Under the pieces are notes generated by a model that had not been told where the DNA came from, searched no databases, and was given only the letters and a program-made list of their open reading frames with translations. Positions 5,528-7,917 of a stretch of 7,917 nt of DNA are shown here, in pieces. The position numbers and the translations under genes were made by a program. The DNA is from Spirochaetota bacterium (GTDB taxonomy: Bacteria; Spirochaetota; UBA4802; UB4802): positions 1 to 7,917 of the forward strand of contig JAKPOE010000052.1 of assembly GCA_029548025.1 (NCBI GenBank), read 5' to 3'. Each line of letters opens with the position of its first letter. The first letter of the stretch is position 1.

Positions 5528-6173
5528 AACTTTTCCTTTAATGAAAATAGTTTATTCTAATAGTGCAATACTTTATAACTGTTTACTTTAGTACCATAGT
5601 GAGTAACCGTAATGTTTAATAAGCAGCATAATTTATTATAAAAAAGATATAGAATCAGGTAGTTACTTTAAATTCATTCAGATTAAAGAATGATATTGGA
5701 TGTTCCATAATAAAAATCAACATGATAGTAATTTTTACAAGAATTTTTTTATAAAAACAGACCATATGGCCAATTTTTAATTGGGTAATTTGTTTAAACA
5801 TTACAATTAGTTTTTATACACCGGATGAGTAAAAATAAGGAAGGAAATATTTTTGAGGATTTTTATATTATTTGTTAATATATGTGTATATAATTATGGC
5901 ATTTGTAAAAATTGTAGGCATGGCATTGCGTATGCTGTGATGATTGATACTATAAGCTGTTTTGTTGAAGTTAGAGAATGAATAACGCTTGATTGAATAC
6001 TGATATAAGAGTTGTCATACATATACTGATTTGTTTGTACTTTTGCAAAGGATAGCTAAATATAAATAGACAATCAAATAAAAGGAATTGACTTGATTCC
6101 ATAGTATTGTAATCTATTATGCATGGTAGTAATAATTTAATTTTTGGGAGATACAACATTGAAAGGATTGCCA
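5528..6173. other. 646-bp AT-rich gene-free divergent region
   Basis: This lies between the divergent hydrolase operon and psd. No convincing coding frame is present: the longest frames lack Shine-Dalgarno sites and protein-like composition. Visible items are an inverted repeat CCAATT-ttt-AATTGG (5770-5784), a direct repeat of ATGGCATT (5897 and 5919), a direct repeat ATACTGAT (5997 and 6023), and the candidate psd promoter at its right end. No tRNA, terminator with U-tract or riboswitch fold could be recognised. It must hold the operon's - strand promoter, but no box pair there was convincing. Confidence 0.6.
6088..6115 (+). promoter_or_regulatory. Putative sigma70-type promoter of psd
   Basis: TTGACT (6088-6093) and TAATCT (6110-6115) are separated by 16 nt, about 60 nt before the psd ATG. 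The -35 box sits inside an inverted repeat GGAAT-7 nt-ATTCC (6084-6100), which could serve as an operator. Confidence 0.5.
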
Positions 6174-6998
6174 ATGCTTCTGTTTTTTAAGATTATACCA
6201 ACACGTCTTTTATCACGAATTTTTGGAATTGCAGCGCAAATCCCTCTGCCGCAAAGTATACTCAAAAAGCTTATAGTCTGGTATAGTAAAAAATTCAATG
6301 TATTGCTTGAAGAAGCACATATCCCGCCTGGTGGATTCAGAACCTTTGATGAATTTTTCACAAGGAATCTAAAAAGGGGGATGCGTACCATTGATCCTGA
6401 TATATATTCGCTGATTTCACCTGTTGATGCAATGGTGAGTTCCTATGGTGATATTGTATATGGGCAGATTGTTCAGGCAAAAGGCATCAACTATGATGTT
6501 GCATCCCTCATTCCCGGTGTAATGGAAAGTACATTTATAGGCGGTTCATTTACTACATTATACCTATCTCCGGGTGACTATCACCGGATACATGCACCGG
6601 TCACTGGAACAATAACAGCTTATCAGTATGACCCTGGAAGGCTATACACCGTGCAGGATTGGCTGGTGAACATGCTGCCAGGACTTTTTACGGTTAACGA
6701 ACGTGTAACCACCTATATCCAATCAGCGCATGGATTGGTAGCAGTGTGCAAGGTTGGTGCAATGAATGTTGGGAGGATAACGTTGAGTTATGCTCCATTA
6801 TATACCAACAGGTTTTGTGCTAAACCATACTTCTATATAATGGACAGACACAAACAGGTAACAATACAAAAAGGTGATGAACTGGGGACTTTTCATCTTG
6901 GCTCTACCATTATTGTTTTAACGCAAAAACGGTGCAGATTTTTACCTGCGATTGCAGGTAAAAAAGTCACCATGGGGCAGGCAATAGCGTTTTTTTAA
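6174..6998 (+). CDS. psd: Phosphatidylserine decarboxylase proenzyme
   Basis: Converts phosphatidylserine to phosphatidylethanolamine at the inner membrane, the last step of PE synthesis. The 274 residues carry the family motifs in order: FDEFFTRNLKRGMRTID (58-74), SPVDAM (82-87, Asp85 as catalytic Asp), QAKGINYDVASL (101-112), DYHRIHAPVTG (135-145, His140), NERV (175-178), VGAMNVGRI (194-202) and LGST (242-245). Self-cleavage between Gly243 and Ser244 would make the pyruvoyl-bearing alpha subunit. Asp85/His140/Ser244 parallel the E. coli triad, so it should be active; SPVDA replaces the usual SPxDG. The start is ambiguous: ATG 6174 has AAAGGA 6 nt upstream and gives an E. coli-like N-terminus; TTG 6159 has GGGAG 8 nt upstream and adds five residues. 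No phosphatidylserine synthase is nearby. An 11-bp stem-loop lies near its 3' end. Confidence 0.95.
   Translation: MLLFFKIIPTRLLSRIFGIAAQIPLPQSILKKLIVWYSKKFNVLLEEAHIPPGGFRTFDEFFTRNLKRGMRTIDPDIYSLISPVDAMVSSYGDIVYGQIVQAKGINYDVASLIPGVMESTFIGGSFTTLYLSPGDYHRIHAPVTGTITAYQYDPGRLYTVQDWLVNMLPGLFTVNERVTTYIQSAHGLVAVCKVGAMNVGRITLSYAPLYTNRFCAKPYFYIMDRHKQVTIQKGDELGTFHLGSTIIVLTQKRCRFLPAIAGKKVTMGQAIAFF
6939..6964. repeat. Perfect 11-bp stem with 4-nt loop inside the 3' end of psd
   Basis: TTTTTACCTGC (6939-6949), loop GATT, then GCAGGTAAAAA (6954-6964). The T-run precedes and the A-run follows the stem on both strands, so it is not a standard intrinsic terminator. It encodes FLPAIAGKK, some 35 nt before the stop. 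Confidence 0.7.
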
Positions 6999-7064
6999 GA
7001 TATCGTACCAAACTGTTATATGTATATGGCAGATGCTGACGGTAACAATCTGTTTATTTTCCAC

Positions 7065-7093
7065 TTGCTATTTTTTGTTAATTTTAGTATAGT
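7065..7093 (+). promoter_or_regulatory. Putative promoter of the cytidylate-kinase-like gene
   Basis: TTGCTA (7065-7070), 17 nt, then TATAGT (7088-7093), about 33 nt before the ATG. It lies in the 128-nt gap after psd, in which I see no clear hairpin terminator, so read-through from psd is also possible. Confidence 0.4.
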
Positions 7094-7113
7094 ATAAGTG
7101 GTGGCTTGTATAG

Positions 7114-7119
7114 AGGAGG
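7114..7119 (+). promoter_or_regulatory. Strong Shine-Dalgarno AGGAGG
   Basis: A perfect AGGAGG, embedded in GAGGAGGA, 7 nt before the ATG at 7127. It is the strongest ribosome binding site in the window and fixes the start of the cytidylate-kinase-like gene. Confidence 0.85.
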
Positions 7120-7126
7120 AACATCT

Positions 7127-7840
7127 ATGAAAGATGTTGCTGTAAAAGAAAGCGCTATTTTTAAACAAATTGAACATTGGCGAAGGCAGAAAGCTGTGGT
7201 AGGGGATAAAGAAAAAGCAAACATACTGCCTTTTGTTACCATTTCGCGCGAATATGGATGTGGTGGTTTTGATCTGGCTGTAAAGCTATCAGACATTTTA
7301 AATAATGAATATAACGCCATGCCTATATGGGCAGCATATGATAAACAGATTCTTGATACCATTACTACTGATTTAGGATTGACACAAAAATTAACCGATA
7401 CACTAACCAATGCTGCCCGAAGTAAAATGACTGAGCTGTTCCAGACAACATTCAGTAAATTTCCTCCTCAGGTAGCAGTATACAGAAAATTGGCAGAGGT
7501 TATCCGAACAATGGCAATCAATGGACATGTGGTTATTGTAGGAAGGGCAGGTAATATCATTACCCGCGGTATTCCATATGGTCTACATGTGCGCATTGTT
7601 GCTCCATTAGCATACCGTGTTGAACGTATAGCTGCAAAAAACAAAGTAAGCAAGGCTGAGGCTAAACGTATTATTGAGAAGAAAGAAAATGAACGGGAGA
7701 GTTTTATAAAAGTTTTTTTGAAATTTGATCTGGAAGATACCCACAACTATGATATTGTTGCCAATAATGAACGTTTTGCAATTGACGAATTAGCACGTCT
7801 TATAATTGAGACTATGAAGCACAAAGGTATATTAGTGTAA
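7127..7840 (+). CDS. Cytidylate kinase-like family protein
   Basis: A 237-residue protein of the cytidylate-kinase-like (Cytidylate_kin2) group of P-loop NTPase-fold proteins. After a charged N-terminal extension of about 34 residues comes FVTISREYGCGGFDLAVKLSDIL (36-58), the family's 'ISREYGSGG' segment. DKQILDTI (72-79) is next, then VVIVGRAGNII (135-145). The lid-like VRIVAPLAYRVERIAA (155-170) is followed by the EKKENERESFIKVF helix and HNYDIVANNERF, the family's 'YDLviNt' region. The P-loop equivalent has Cys in place of the usual first Ser and no Walker A lysine, the latter being usual for this family. True nucleotide substrates are largely untested, so 'cytidylate kinase' is by homology only. 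The ATG at 7127 has an excellent AGGAGG 7 nt upstream; the longer frame from 7106 has none. Another coding frame begins 15 nt after the stop. Confidence 0.88.
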   Translation: MKDVAVKESAIFKQIEHWRRQKAVVGDKEKANILPFVTISREYGCGGFDLAVKLSDILNNEYNAMPIWAAYDKQILDTITTDLGLTQKLTDTLTNAARSKMTELFQTTFSKFPPQVAVYRKLAEVIRTMAINGHVVIVGRAGNIITRGIPYGLHVRIVAPLAYRVERIAAKNKVSKAEAKRIIEKKENERESFIKVFLKFDLEDTHNYDIVANNERFAIDELARLIIETMKHKGILV

Positions 7841-7855
7841 GTTTGAAGTTAAATT

Positions 7856-7917
7856 ATGCAACAGTTTGATTGCAATGAAACATCTATTGTATACTATCCC
7901 GAAAAATATATTATTGT
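7856..7917 (+). CDS. Start of a downstream gene (3' end outside window)
   Basis: ATG at 7856 opens a frame that continues to the right edge: MQQFDCNETSIVYYPEKYII. It begins 15 nt after the stop of the cytidylate-kinase-like gene, so it would be in the same operon. The Shine-Dalgarno is weak (GAAG about 7 nt upstream). Twenty codons are too few to name a family; a STAS-like beta-strand opening is one guess. Confidence 0.45.
   Translation, partial: MQQFDCNETSIVYYPEKYII

Noticed and set aside
5825..5878. 17-codon frame MSKNKEGNIFEDFYIIC
   Set aside because: There is no Shine-Dalgarno and it is short enough to be chance in AT-rich DNA.
5897..5981. Two overlapping mini-frames, MAFVKIVGMALRML then MIDTISCFVEVRE, joined by TGATG
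   Set aside because: The coupling looks tidy, but neither has a ribosome site or a recognisable sequence; 13-14 codons prove nothing without conservation.
5971..6174. - strand 67-codon hydrophobic frame upstream of psd
   Set aside because: It crosses the psd promoter and start region, has no ribosome site and has low-complexity AT-driven composition.
6999..7064. Possible terminator after psd (TGTTA...TAACA)
   Set aside because: The arms are five AT-rich pairs around a long loop with no following U-tract.

Overview
The window is an AT-rich stretch of bacterial chromosome, dense with genes and with no sign of phage, IS, CRISPR or RNA genes. It looks Gram-negative: there are proteins with signal peptides, a YidD-family protein, a PilZ (c-di-GMP) protein and an E. 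coli-like phosphatidylserine decarboxylase. The mix of PilZ, stand-alone Lon substrate-binding domain, TPR/YidD cluster and cytidylate-kinase-like gene would suit a spirochaete or deltaproteobacterium-like lineage. No gene here settles taxonomy, so that is a weak inference.

Layout, left to right. (1) The 3' end of a + strand gene enters from the left edge and overlaps the stop of a converging small PilZ gene. (2) A 278-bp divergent intergenic region (918-1195) carries at least three clear palindromes and plausible promoters both ways. (3) A + strand pair follows: a stand-alone Lon N-terminal domain protein, overlapped by a 154-residue protein that may be a degenerate GIY-YIG fold. (4) A tightly packed - strand operon of five genes reads from 5527 down to 2231: metallo-beta-lactamase hydrolase, YidD-like protein with signal peptide, two paralogous TPR plus membrane-domain proteins, and an unknown helical protein. 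It uses ATGA and GTGA stop/start overlaps, a 26-nt gap and a 3-nt gap. (5) A 646-bp AT-rich gene-free gap (5528-6173) separates this operon from (6) psd, then a cytidylate-kinase-like gene with a very strong Shine-Dalgarno sequence, and the first codons of another gene at the right edge.

The most coherent functional unit is the - strand operon. A YidD homologue that appears to be exported or anchored is translationally coupled to two exported TPR proteins sharing a C-terminal PGxGHxYA membrane domain, suggesting a joint envelope role. psd is the terminal enzyme of phosphatidylethanolamine synthesis and is also a membrane function. Several starts were moved from the longest open frame to internal codons where Shine-Dalgarno spacing, stop/start overlap or family length argued for it.
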